The notes under the pieces: model-generated
The model's input: only the letters and a program-made list of their open reading frames with translations
What the model was told of the DNA's origin: nothing
Databases searched by the model: none
Made by a program: the position numbers and the translations under genes
In this document: positions 1 to 6,153 of the stretch, one piece after another
Position numbering within the stretch: position 1 is the first letter of the stretch
How the letters are laid out: every line of letters begins with the position of its first letter
Source: Solirubrobacteraceae bacterium
Lineage (GTDB): Bacteria > Actinomycetota > Thermoleophilia > Solirubrobacterales > Solirubrobacteraceae
Reading direction: 5' to 3'
DNA length: 7,198 nt
NCBI GenBank assembly: GCA_030149625.1
Contig: JASLHP010000227.1
Span: forward strand, 1 to 7,198

Positions 1-44
1 AGAGCCAGATGATGTCGATCGCCAACCAACTGCGCACGCAATGA
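1..44 (+). CDS. flgG: C-terminal end of a flagellar rod protein (FlgG/FlgF type), partial
   Basis: Reading from base 3, the window opens with thirteen codons ending SQMMSIANQLRTQ and a TGA at 42-44. FlgG and FlgF, the distal and proximal rod proteins, end in a helix containing a DQMM..AN.L-like pattern, and this tail fits it well. The downstream flagellar genes support the reading. The stop overlaps the next start as ATGA (41-44), implying coupled translation. Only the last residues are visible, so FlgG cannot be separated from FlgF or FlgE on sequence alone. FlgG is the best guess because a rod-binding protein follows. Confidence 0.6.
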   Translation, partial: SQMMSIANQLRTQ

Positions 45-436
45 GCGTCCAGATCGACACGCCCGCCGCGGCCAGCGCCGCGGCTGGCCAACCTGTCGTC
101 AACCAGGCGCTCGAGCCCGCGTGGGTGCGCCATGGATCGGCGAGCACGCAGAAGGCGTACGAGAGCGCGCTCGCGTTCGAACAGTCGCTCGTCGAACAGC
201 TCGCGAAGTCGCTCGCGGACACGAGCGGACTCGGCGGCGAAGGCTCGCGGGAAGAAGGCGAATCCGGCGCCGAAGACGCCGGCGCCTCGCAGCTCTCCTC
301 GACGTTGCCACAGGCGCTGACCGGCAGCGTGATGGACGCCGGCGGACTCGGCTTGGCCGCACAGATGACGCGCCAGCTCGAGGACTTTCAGGCCACGACG
401 CAAACCCACGCGAGCGGCGGCACGAGCGCGACATGA
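41..436 (+). CDS. flgJ: FlgJ-like rod-binding protein, no muramidase domain
   Basis: This 131-residue protein resembles the rod-binding domain found at the N-terminus of FlgJ, which helps the rod assemble as it crosses the peptidoglycan. Residues 38-60 (KAYESALAFEQSLVEQLAKS) match the family pattern of an amphipathic helix with a central FE..., and residues 89-113 carry the typical LPQAL....DAGGLGLA pattern before a final hydrophobic/Gln-rich helix. The linker at about 62-84 is Gly/Glu/Ala-rich and probably disordered. Proteobacterial FlgJ of about 300 residues adds a peptidoglycan hydrolase domain; that half is absent, as in many other phyla. The ATG at 41 overlaps the upstream stop (ATGA) and the TGA at 434-436 overlaps the flgN start in the same way, so it sits inside the operon. 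The family call rests on motif resemblance and position and is fairly good. Confidence 0.72.
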   Translation: MSVQIDTPAAASAAAGQPVVNQALEPAWVRHGSASTQKAYESALAFEQSLVEQLAKSLADTSGLGGEGSREEGESGAEDAGASQLSSTLPQALTGSVMDAGGLGLAAQMTRQLEDFQATTQTHASGGTSAT

Positions 437-984
437 CGCAGACATCGCTCGTCTCCCACGAGGGCGTCCAGCGCGACCGCGCGCTCGCCGCGGAGGTGCT
501 CGCGCACCTGGACGCACAGCTCGAGTCGGCGCGCACGCTGTTGGAGCTCGTGCTCGAGCAGGGCGCGGCGATCCGCGCGCGCGACGTGCACACGGTCGTG
601 CGCCTCGCGGGGATCCTGCGCGGCGAGATGGGCCGCCGCCAGATGCTCGAGGACGAGCGCGCGCGGCTGCTCGCGCGCAGCGGCGAACGGCTCGGCGTGG
701 CGGCCGAGGCCGTGACGCTCACGTCGCTGGGCACGCTGATGGACGACGCGAGCATGGAGCGCGCAAGCGCCCGCAGCGCCGAGCTGCGCGGGCTGCTGCA
801 CGAGCTCCAGCGCGAGCACACGTCCAACCGCGCGCTGATGCAGATCGAACTCGGCTTCCTCGACCACCTGATGGGCATGCTCTCGCTCGACGGGGTCAAC
901 GGATACGACACGCACGGCTCGTCCAAGCACATCACGCGGTCACGCCCCCACGGCGGCCTGCACGTACTCGACCTGCGGGCCTAG
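433..984 (+). CDS. flgN: Flagellar export chaperone FlgN
   Basis: This encodes 183 residues, predicted almost entirely alpha-helical and rich in Ala, Leu, Arg and Glu, as expected for FlgN. That cytoplasmic chaperone binds the C-terminal helices of FlgK and FlgL and delivers them to the flagellar type III export gate. A long helix spans roughly residues 11-85. A second helical part (about 95-152) ends in ALMQIELGFLDHLMGML, the hydrophobic FlgN signature, and is followed by a short polar tail with GYDTHG near 157-162. The open frame extends upstream, but the ATG at 433 is chosen because it overlaps the flgJ stop as ATGA and the upstream translation is an Arg-rich shadow of flgJ. Its position directly before flgK and flgL matches its client proteins. 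Low-complexity helical sequence makes homology by eye weaker than for FlgK, but context is strong. Confidence 0.85.
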   Translation: MTQTSLVSHEGVQRDRALAAEVLAHLDAQLESARTLLELVLEQGAAIRARDVHTVVRLAGILRGEMGRRQMLEDERARLLARSGERLGVAAEAVTLTSLGTLMDDASMERASARSAELRGLLHELQREHTSNRALMQIELGFLDHLMGMLSLDGVNGYDTHGSSKHITRSRPHGGLHVLDLRA

Positions 985-988
985 GCGC

Positions 989-2299
989 ATGACGATTCCC
1001 ACCCTGCAAGGACTGCAGACGGCGCTCAGCGGCCTGCTCGCGGAGCAGACGGCGCTCGACACGACCGGCAACAACATCGCCAACGCCGACACCGAAGGCT
1101 ACTCGCGCGAGACCGCGCTGTTGGAACCGAATCCGGCGCTGCCGATCCCTGCGATCTCCGGGCACACCGGCGAGGGCGCACAGCTCGGCACGGGCGTCAC
1201 CGTCGCGACGATCGCGCGCATTCGCAACACCTACCTCGACGCCCAGTACCGCACGCAGAACAGCTCGCTGAGCGCCGCCAAGACACAGGCAGAAGTGCTG
1301 ACGCTCGCGCAGACGACGTTCAACGAACCGTCGGACGCGGGTATCGCGCAGCAGCTGTCCAACTTCTGGTCGGCGTGGAACAGCCTCGCCAAGTCGCCCA
1401 CGGAAGAACCCGCCAAACAGGGCGTGATCGCCGCGGGCACACAGCTCGCGAGCGCGTTCAACGAACTCAGCGCCCAACTCACGACGATCTCGACGCAGGT
1501 CAGCGAACAGTACAGCTCGCTCACGGGCCCCTCCGGGGAAGTCGAAGACTTCGCCAACCAGATCGCGCAGCTCAACGGCCAGATCAAGCTCGCCGAAGAA
1601 GCCGGCCAACCGCCCAACAACCTGCTCGACCAGCGCGACCTGCTGCTCGACAAGCTCTCGGGGCTGGCCAACGTCACGGTCAGCGAACAGCCAGACCACA
1701 CCGACACGGTCACCTTCGGCGACGCCGCCAAGCCGCTCGTCGAAGGCACGACCGTCAACTGGCCGCAGGAATTGACGGAAGCGGCCGGCGGCGAGCTCGG
1801 CGCGCTGCTCAACCTCAACGGCCCGAAAGGCCAGCTGACGGCGGTGCGCACGAGCCTCGACGAAGTCGCCGCCACGCTCGCGAGCACCGTCAACAGCCAT
1901 CTCGCCACACCGTTCTTCTCGGGCGAAACCGCCGCGACGCTCGCGGTGGCCGTCAAACCCGCGGAAGTCCAAGCCTCCGGGACCGAAGCGCCGGGCGGCA
2001 ACGAAGTGGCGCGCGAACTCGCCGCGCTGCGCGGCGGCGCGGCCGAAAACGGCTACGCGGCGCTCGTCGAGAACGTCGGCAGCGACGTCCGCGGCGCCAA
2101 GGACGAGCAGTCGACCCTGCAGGGAACGCTGACCGCGATCGGCAACCTGCGCCAGGGCGTCTCGGGCGTCTCGCTCGACGAAGAAATGACAAACCTGATC
2201 ACCTTCCAGCGCGGCTACCAGGCCTCGGCACGCACGCTGACCGCGATGGACACGATGCTGGAAACGCTGATCGAGCACACCGGCGTGGTGGGGCTGTAG
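989..2299 (+). CDS. flgK: Flagellar hook-associated protein 1 (FlgK/HAP1)
   Basis: FlgK is the first hook-filament junction protein, exported through the flagellar type III apparatus and assembled on the hook tip. The N-terminus has the rod/hook/HAP signature: a helix of about 20 residues, then LDTTGNNIANADTEGYSRE at 23-41. The C-terminal part (391-436) carries the matching pattern VSLDEEMTNLITFQRGYQAS followed by a LTAMDTMLETLIEHTG helix. These two ends form the coiled D0/D1 core. At 436 residues it is at the short end for FlgK, often 450-650, and the middle surface domain (about 230-350) looks reduced. The ATG lies 4 bases after the flgN stop and no strong Shine-Dalgarno sequence precedes it, so translation is probably coupled. 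The gene order flgN-flgK-flgL supports the call. Confidence 0.96.
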   Translation: MTIPTLQGLQTALSGLLAEQTALDTTGNNIANADTEGYSRETALLEPNPALPIPAISGHTGEGAQLGTGVTVATIARIRNTYLDAQYRTQNSSLSAAKTQAEVLTLAQTTFNEPSDAGIAQQLSNFWSAWNSLAKSPTEEPAKQGVIAAGTQLASAFNELSAQLTTISTQVSEQYSSLTGPSGEVEDFANQIAQLNGQIKLAEEAGQPPNNLLDQRDLLLDKLSGLANVTVSEQPDHTDTVTFGDAAKPLVEGTTVNWPQELTEAAGGELGALLNLNGPKGQLTAVRTSLDEVAATLASTVNSHLATPFFSGETAATLAVAVKPAEVQASGTEAPGGNEVARELAALRGGAAENGYAALVENVGSDVRGAKDEQSTLQGTLTAIGNLRQGVSGVSLDEEMTNLITFQRGYQASARTLTAMDTMLETLIEHTGVVGL

Positions 2300-2301
2300 C
2301 G

Positions 2302-3216
2302 ATGAGCGAGCGGATCACGCCCGCGATGGTCACGAGCCAGACGCTCGCCGACCTCAACAACTCGCTCGCCGGGCTCGAACGGAGCACCGACGAACTGTCC
2401 TCCGGCAAGACCATCCTCGAACCGTCCGACAACCCGTACGGCGCCGCGCGCGTGATCGACCTGCAGAGCCAGCTCGAAGGGCTGACGGACTACGAAAGCG
2501 ACATCCAGGACGGAATCGCGTGGGAGAACACCGCCTCGAGCGCGATGTCGAGCATCAACGAACTCACGCAGCGCGTACGCGAGCTCGCGGTCGAGGCCGC
2601 CAACGGCACCAACAACCAGAGCGACCTCAACACGATCGCGCTCGAGGTCGAACAGCTGACCGAAAGCGTCAAGCAGGACGCGAACACACAGTACGCCGGC
2701 GAGTACGTGTTCTCGGGGACCGCCACGACCACGCCGCCCTACGAAGCGGGTGCGGGCGACGAATACAAAGGCAACGGCGAAACCGTCAGCCGCACGGTCG
2801 GGCCCGCCGGTTCGGTGACGATCAGCACCAACATCTCGACGCTGCTCGGCAACGGCCTGGCGGCCGAAGACGGCGGGCTGCTCGACACGCTGCGCACGAT
2901 CGCGCAGAACCTGCGCGGCGGCACCGCCGAAGACAAGGAAGCGCTGGGCGGCAGCGACCTGACGAACCTCGACAAGAACCTCGAACAGCTGAGCCAGCTG
3001 CAGGCGGTCGCCGGCAGCGCGACCGATCAGCTGAAAGCGGCGCTGACACGCAACGAAAGCGTGCAGACGTCCGTCACCGAGGCGCTCTCCAGCACCGAGG
3101 ACACCAACGTCGCGGCCGTCTCGATCCAGTACGCGAACGAGCAGGCCGCCTATGAGGCCGCGCTGCGCGCGGGCGCCACCATCGTCCAGGAATCGCTGCT
3201 CAACTTCCTGCAGTAG
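2302..3216 (+). CDS. flgL: Flagellar hook-associated protein 3 (FlgL/HAP3)
   Basis: FlgL is the second junction protein between hook and filament and is homologous to flagellin at both ends. This 304-residue product has the N-terminal flagellin-like region with ELSSGKTILEPSDNPYGAAR at 31-50 and a long helix to about residue 130. The FlgL hallmark QYAGEYVFSGTATTTPPYE follows at 130-148, then a small variable domain (about 150-200) and a C-terminal helix ending in SIQYANEQAAYEAAL and a hydrophobic tail. About 300 residues is the usual length. The open frame extends far upstream inside flgK in another frame; the ATG at 2302 is preferred because it lies 2 bases after the flgK stop and starts the recognisable MSERITPAM N-terminus. 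A G-rich stretch at 2287-2293 may act as a weak ribosome binding site. FlgN is its expected chaperone. Confidence 0.95.
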   Translation: MSERITPAMVTSQTLADLNNSLAGLERSTDELSSGKTILEPSDNPYGAARVIDLQSQLEGLTDYESDIQDGIAWENTASSAMSSINELTQRVRELAVEAANGTNNQSDLNTIALEVEQLTESVKQDANTQYAGEYVFSGTATTTPPYEAGAGDEYKGNGETVSRTVGPAGSVTISTNISTLLGNGLAAEDGGLLDTLRTIAQNLRGGTAEDKEALGGSDLTNLDKNLEQLSQLQAVAGSATDQLKAALTRNESVQTSVTEALSSTEDTNVAAVSIQYANEQAAYEAALRAGATIVQESLLNFLQ

Positions 3217-3225
3217 CCCGAACCC

Positions 3226-3231
3226 AAGGAG
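3226..3231 (+). promoter_or_regulatory. Ribosome binding site of fliW
   Basis: AAGGAG lies 9 bases before the fliW ATG, in the longest internal gap of the operon (24 bases). It is the clearest free-standing Shine-Dalgarno sequence in the flagellar part and suggests fliW is translated independently of flgL, unlike the coupled genes before it. Confidence 0.75.
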
Positions 3232-3240
3232 ACCCGCAAC

Positions 3241-3687
3241 ATGCCCGTCACATTCGAGAGCATCCGCTTCGGGACCGTAGAGATCGAGCCCGAGGACGTG
3301 ATCGAGTTCCCGCTCGGGCTGATCGGCCTCGGAGGCCTGCGCTATACGCTGATCGACCGCAACCCCGGCACCGGCTTTCTGTGGCTGCACGCGATCGACG
3401 ACCCCGCGCTGGCGCTGCCCGTAGTGCGACCGGAGCAGTTCTTCTCGACGTTCACACTCGAGATCGCGCCCGAGGACCGCGAGCGCACGGGCATCGAAGA
3501 CGCCGTCGGCGCACAGCTGTACGTGACCGTCCGCGCGACGCCGAACCCGATCGACATCACCGCCAATCTGCGCGCGCCGCTGCTGATTCGCGACGGCCGC
3601 GGCTACCAGCTGATCAACATCGACGAGCACGCAACGCTTCAGGCGCCGCTGTTCACGCTGCCCGTCGAGTCGCGACTTGCTTCATAA
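3241..3687 (+). CDS. fliW: Flagellar assembly factor FliW
   Basis: FliW is a small cytoplasmic protein that binds flagellin and, when free, binds CsrA and relieves CsrA repression of flagellin translation. The 148-residue length is normal. Recognisable family segments are FGTVEIEPEDVIEFPLGLIG (10-29), the FLWLHAIDDPALALPVV core (46-62) and the ITANLRAPLLI strand (106-116), followed by a region rich in Leu and Gln (QLINIDEHATLQAPL) typical of the C-terminus. The ATG at 3241 has a good ribosome binding site 9 bases upstream. csrA starts 9 bases after the stop, reproducing the fliW-csrA pair seen in Bacillus, Clostridium, Campylobacter and many spirochaetes. This implies the three-part FliW-CsrA-flagellin switch operates here, although the flagellin gene lies outside the window. 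Confidence 0.96.
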   Translation: MPVTFESIRFGTVEIEPEDVIEFPLGLIGLGGLRYTLIDRNPGTGFLWLHAIDDPALALPVVRPEQFFSTFTLEIAPEDRERTGIEDAVGAQLYVTVRATPNPIDITANLRAPLLIRDGRGYQLINIDEHATLQAPLFTLPVESRLAS

Positions 3688-3696
3688 TCAGCCTCG

Positions 3697-3945
3697 ATGC
3701 TGATCCTGACGCGTCGTCCCGGAGAGCGCGTCGTCATCGGCGAGGACGAGATCCTGGTGACCGTGATGGGCGTCAGCGGCCACACCGTCAGACTCGGGAT
3801 CGAGGCGCCTCAAGGCGTGCCGATCTACCGCGAGGAGATCTGGCTCGCGGTCAAGGAGGAGAATCGCGCCGCCGCCGCCGCGAGCGCCGACGCGCTGCCG
3901 GCGCAGCCGCCAGTAGACTGCGAGGGGTCGAGCGAGGAGGAGTGA
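3697..3945 (+). CDS. csrA: Carbon storage regulator CsrA, with an acidic C-terminal extension
   Basis: CsrA is a homodimeric RNA-binding protein that recognises GGA in hairpin loops and usually blocks ribosome binding. The conserved N-terminal strand [15 protein letters not shown] carries L4 and R6. VRLGIEAP is at 31-38, and VPIYREEI at 41-48 contains the Arg (R45) equivalent to R44 of E. coli CsrA, which binds RNA. Residues 49-56 form the short helix. The protein is 82 residues where 60-75 is usual; the extra part (about 57-82) is Ala/Pro-rich and ends in SSEEE, so it is probably disordered and acidic. No Shine-Dalgarno sequence is visible in the 9 bases between fliW and the ATG or just before them, so reinitiation after fliW is likely. 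The gene end also holds the ribosome binding site of the next gene. Confidence 0.96.
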   Translation: MLILTRRPGERVVIGEDEILVTVMGVSGHTVRLGIEAPQGVPIYREEIWLAVKEENRAAAAASADALPAQPPVDCEGSSEEE

Positions 3946-3947
3946 CC
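3926..3947 (+). promoter_or_regulatory. Possible RNA hairpin exposing two AGGA motifs over the next gene's ribosome binding site
   Basis: GGTC at 3926-3929 can pair with GACC at 3944-3947, with a further G-U pair between 3930 and 3943, leaving a 12-base loop (3931-3942) that contains AGGAGGA. The loop is the Shine-Dalgarno region of the GTG at 3948. A GGA displayed in a loop over a ribosome binding site is the known form of a CsrA target. The stem is short and any strong Shine-Dalgarno sequence contains AGGA, so this remains a suggestion. Confidence 0.3.
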
Positions 3948-5447
3948 GTGGCAGGGCTCTCGAGATCTTCGGCGTCGCGTCCGCTGCACATCACGGCGCT
4001 CGCGTTCGCACTGCTCGCCGCCGCGCTCGCGTTCAGCGCCGGCCGCGCGCTCGCGGCCAAGGTCAACATCGTCAGCCACGCACCGCCACCGCCGCACGTG
4101 CAGCTGGGCACCGCGTACTTCACGACGATCCAAGCCGCGGTCGATGCCGCCACAGCCGGCGACTGGGTGTTGATCGAGCCCGGCGCCTACGACGAAGAAG
4201 TCAAGGTCGAGCCGGGACACGGCGGCATCTGGATCAGGGGCATGAACCGCAACACGGTGCTGATCGACGGCAACCACGAAGCGTGCAAACACTCGCCCTG
4301 CCCCGAAGGAGCCAACGGCATCGAAGTCTTCAAGGCGAGCGACGTCTGGATCGAAAACCTCACGGTCGCGAACTTCGACCGCGAAGGAATCAACGGCGAA
4401 GGCGGCAACGAGATCTGGTGGAACGGTGGCGCCGAATCCCGCAAGATCGGCGCGTACGGCTGGTATGGACGCTACCTGACCGCGTACGACACCGGATTCG
4501 ACGGCGGCTATGGGATCTTCACCAACAACGAGGTCGGCGGCTTCTGGGAAAAGATCTACGCGTCGGGCTTCAACGACTCCGGCATCTACATCGGCGCCTG
4601 CCAGGAATGCAAGGCGCGCGTCAGCGAAGCGGTGATGGAAGACAACGCGCTCGGCTACTCGGGCTCCAACGCCGGCGGCGACCTCGTCATCGAAAAGTCG
4701 AAGTTCGTGCACAACACCGACGGCATCGCGCCCAACTCCGAAAACCCCGGCGACGGGCCGCCGCCGCAGGACGGGGAGTGCCACCGCGTCAACGTCGAAG
4801 ACCCGAACCCCACGCCGCGCATCTACACCACCAGGATCAAACGCTGCACGATCATCCGCGACAACGTGATCAGCGAAAACGACAACCTCACGGTGCCCGC
4901 CAACACGTCCGCCGCCGCCGCGCCGTGGGGCGCGGGCGTCGAGCTGCCCGGCGACTACGCCGACATGATCGAAGGCAACGTGATCGAAGACAACCCCAGC
5001 GACGGCGTGCTCGCGTTCGAGTACCCCAACCCGTTCCCGCCCGTCGCGGACACGATCGACTTCCAGCTCGCCGGCAACGAGATCGCGCACAACAAGTTCG
5101 CCGGCAACGGCTACGGCGGCGGACGCTTCGCCGGCGACGTGATGATGGAGGGCGGCCTGTTCGGCACCCACACCTCGACGAACAACTGCCTGATCGGCAA
5201 CGCCTTTGGCGATGCCACCTACCCGGCCGAAATCGAAGGCACGTGGGGTTGCCAGAACGGGAAAACGCCGAACCCCGACAGCGGCTACGAAAACCCGCTG
5301 ACGACGCTCCTGTACCTGCTCGAGCTGCAATCCGTCTCAGAACACCGCGAAGAAATCGCCGAAGTCAAAGGACAGCCGGCGCCGCCGCCACAGGAAACGA
5401 TGCCCAACCCGTGCGAAGGCGTGCCCAAGAACCCGCTGTGCCCGTAA
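3948..5447 (+). CDS. Secreted right-handed parallel beta-helix repeat protein
   Basis: This 499-residue protein begins with a Sec-type signal peptide: basic residues up to R11, a hydrophobic core at about 14-30, and a probable cleavage site ALA|A near residue 36. The mature part opens with the pectate-lyase-like pattern YFTTIQAAVDAATAGDWVLIEPGAY (57-81). Repeated coils with an N.I..N..DG character follow, for example NVISENDN, NVIEDNPSDG and NEIAHNKFAGNG, as in NosD-like and CASH beta-helix proteins. Such proteins often bind or cleave polysaccharides, but no lyase catalytic set could be identified, so the substrate is unknown. Ten cysteines are present, compatible with disulfides outside the cell. 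There is no C-terminal membrane anchor or sorting signal; the end is Pro-rich with two cysteines. GTG 3948 is chosen because a GAGGAGG motif (3934-3940) precedes it at good spacing. It starts 2 bases after csrA, so it is probably translated with the flagellar operon. Confidence 0.85.
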   Translation: MAGLSRSSASRPLHITALAFALLAAALAFSAGRALAAKVNIVSHAPPPPHVQLGTAYFTTIQAAVDAATAGDWVLIEPGAYDEEVKVEPGHGGIWIRGMNRNTVLIDGNHEACKHSPCPEGANGIEVFKASDVWIENLTVANFDREGINGEGGNEIWWNGGAESRKIGAYGWYGRYLTAYDTGFDGGYGIFTNNEVGGFWEKIYASGFNDSGIYIGACQECKARVSEAVMEDNALGYSGSNAGGDLVIEKSKFVHNTDGIAPNSENPGDGPPPQDGECHRVNVEDPNPTPRIYTTRIKRCTIIRDNVISENDNLTVPANTSAAAAPWGAGVELPGDYADMIEGNVIEDNPSDGVLAFEYPNPFPPVADTIDFQLAGNEIAHNKFAGNGYGGGRFAGDVMMEGGLFGTHTSTNNCLIGNAFGDATYPAEIEGTWGCQNGKTPNPDSGYENPLTTLLYLLELQSVSEHREEIAEVKGQPAPPPQETMPNPCEGVPKNPLCP

Positions 5448-5504
5448 CCGCTCAGGAGCTGGCGAGCCAGCGGAAACGCCGACCCGTCGAGAGCTCCGTG
5501 ATGC

Positions 5505-5517
5505 TAGTATGCAGTGG
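5505..5517 (+). promoter_or_regulatory. Candidate promoter of the toxin-antitoxin operon, probably leaderless
   Basis: TAGTAT at 5505-5510 fits the actinobacterial -10 pattern TAnnnT and sits in a local AT-rich dip. A start of transcription 7 bases downstream would fall on the GTG at 5517, giving a leaderless message, a common arrangement in actinobacteria. No Shine-Dalgarno sequence precedes the start. A convincing -35 element is not visible. Confidence 0.4.
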
Positions 5518-5530
5518 TGAAGCGCACCAC
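5514..5530 (+). promoter_or_regulatory. Inverted repeat, candidate autoregulatory operator
   Basis: GTGGTG at 5514-5519 and CACCAC at 5525-5530 form a perfect 6-base inverted repeat around a 5-base centre, exactly over the start codon and the likely transcription start. VapB antitoxins with ribbon-helix-helix domains normally bind such palindromes in their own promoter and repress the operon, more strongly when in complex with the toxin. The repeat is short, so chance cannot be excluded in GC-rich sequence. Confidence 0.35.
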
Positions 5531-5762
5531 CATATCGCTGCCAGACGATCTTGCGCACGCCCTCGAGCGTGAGGCGCAACGGCAGCACGCGTCCGCGTCC
5601 GAGGTCACCCGTGTCGCGCTCGCACGGCACCTCGGCCTAGCCCAAGACCAGCCCCGCGCACTCCCGTTCGCCCCGCTCGGCCGCAGCGGCGAGCACACGA
5701 CAGGTCGAGACATGGAGCAACTGCTGGAGCGCGAGTGGAATGACAAGCCTGGCCGTCGTTGA
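5517..5762 (+). CDS. Ribbon-helix-helix (CopG/VapB-type) antitoxin
   Basis: This encodes a small protein of 81 residues. The N-terminal part KRTTISLPDDLAHALEREAQ gives the DNA-binding strand and first helix, and SASEVTRVALARHL gives the second helix, the standard CopG-like fold. The C-terminal part, from about residue 55 (GRSGEHTTGRDMEQLLEREW), resembles the toxin-wrapping tail of VapB antitoxins. It would neutralise the PIN toxin that follows and repress its own promoter. Two adjacent GTG codons (5514, 5517) can start it; 5517 is preferred because it gives the usual MKRTTI start and fits a leaderless message. The stop lies 23 bases inside the toxin gene. The sixth codon is ATA, rare in this GC-rich neighbourhood, so codon use is less biased than in the flagellar genes. 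The exact antitoxin subfamily is not certain. Confidence 0.85.
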   Translation: MKRTTISLPDDLAHALEREAQRQHASASEVTRVALARHLGLAQDQPRALPFAPLGRSGEHTTGRDMEQLLEREWNDKPGRR

Positions 5763-6153
5763 CGCCGGCCCGCTGTACGCCGCGGCCGACGCCGATGACC
5801 AGGACCATCTCGCCTGCCGCACAGCGCTTTCGAGAGCGGAGCTTCGCTTGGTCGTGCCGGCACTGGCGGTCGCCGAGGCGACCTACTTCGTAGGGTCACG
5901 GCTGGGCGCCACCGCAGAGAGCGCATTCCTGCGGGGCATCGGAGAGCTCGACGTCGAGGGGCCTAGCCGTGAGGACTTCGCGCGGATCGCGGAGCTCGTA
6001 GAGCAGTATGCCGATTTCCCCTTGGGAGGTACTGACGCGTCGGTGATCGCACTCGCCGAGCGCCTCGGCGCCCCGATCGTCGTGACCCTCGACCGTCGCC
6101 ACTTCGCAGCAGTCGTGCCTCGCCATCGGGAGGCATTTGAGCTGGTGCCGTGA
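5740..6153 (+). CDS. vapC: PIN-domain ribonuclease toxin (VapC type)
   Basis: This 137-residue protein has the whole PIN-domain acidic set: D8 in VVDAGPL, E46 in VAEATY, D99 in GGTDASVIALAERL and D118 in VTLDRRHF. In VapC toxins these residues hold Mg2+ and cleave RNA, often tRNA or a ribosomal RNA loop, stopping translation. Length and motif spacing are normal, so it looks intact and active. The ATG at 5740 overlaps the antitoxin end by 23 bases, and GGAG at 5726-5729 could serve as its ribosome binding site, so production follows translation of the antitoxin. The module lies between the flagellar operon and a cell-wall gene and seems functionally unrelated to either, consistent with acquisition by transfer. 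The RNA target cannot be predicted from the sequence. Confidence 0.9.
   Translation: MTSLAVVDAGPLYAAADADDQDHLACRTALSRAELRLVVPALAVAEATYFVGSRLGATAESAFLRGIGELDVEGPSREDFARIAELVEQYADFPLGGTDASVIALAERLGAPIVVTLDRRHFAAVVPRHREAFELVP

Noticed and set aside
99..935. Arg/Ser-rich minus-strand open frame opposite flgJ and flgN
   Set aside because: No domain, extreme Arg content, and incompatible with the overlapping start/stop layout of the flagellar genes.
932..2278. Long open frame of 448 codons on the minus strand opposite flgK
   Set aside because: Composition is dominated by Arg, Ala, Gly and Val with no recognisable domain. It is the antisense shadow of a clear flgK gene in GC-rich DNA.
2215..3630. 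Long minus-strand open frame opposite flgL and fliW
   Set aside because: It spans two convincing plus-strand genes and shows Arg/Val/Asp-rich, domain-free sequence; a codon-bias shadow.
3381..3947. Upstream extension of the beta-helix reading frame through fliW and csrA
   Set aside because: The frame happens to be open, but the translation there is an Arg-rich shadow. The signal peptide begins only at the GTG near 3948, where a ribosome binding site is placed correctly.
3825..5330. Minus-strand open frame of about 500 codons opposite the beta-helix gene
   Set aside because: The plus strand has a signal peptide and beta-helix repeats. The minus frame is repetitive Val/Asp/Ala sequence without family marks.
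5448..5480. Rho-independent terminator after the beta-helix gene (GCTGG at 5458-5462 pairing with CCAGC at 5467-5471)
   Set aside because: The stem has only 5 pairs, with a 4-base loop, and no T-run follows. A competing pairing of 5448-5452 with 5469-5473 exists. Not enough to call a terminator.
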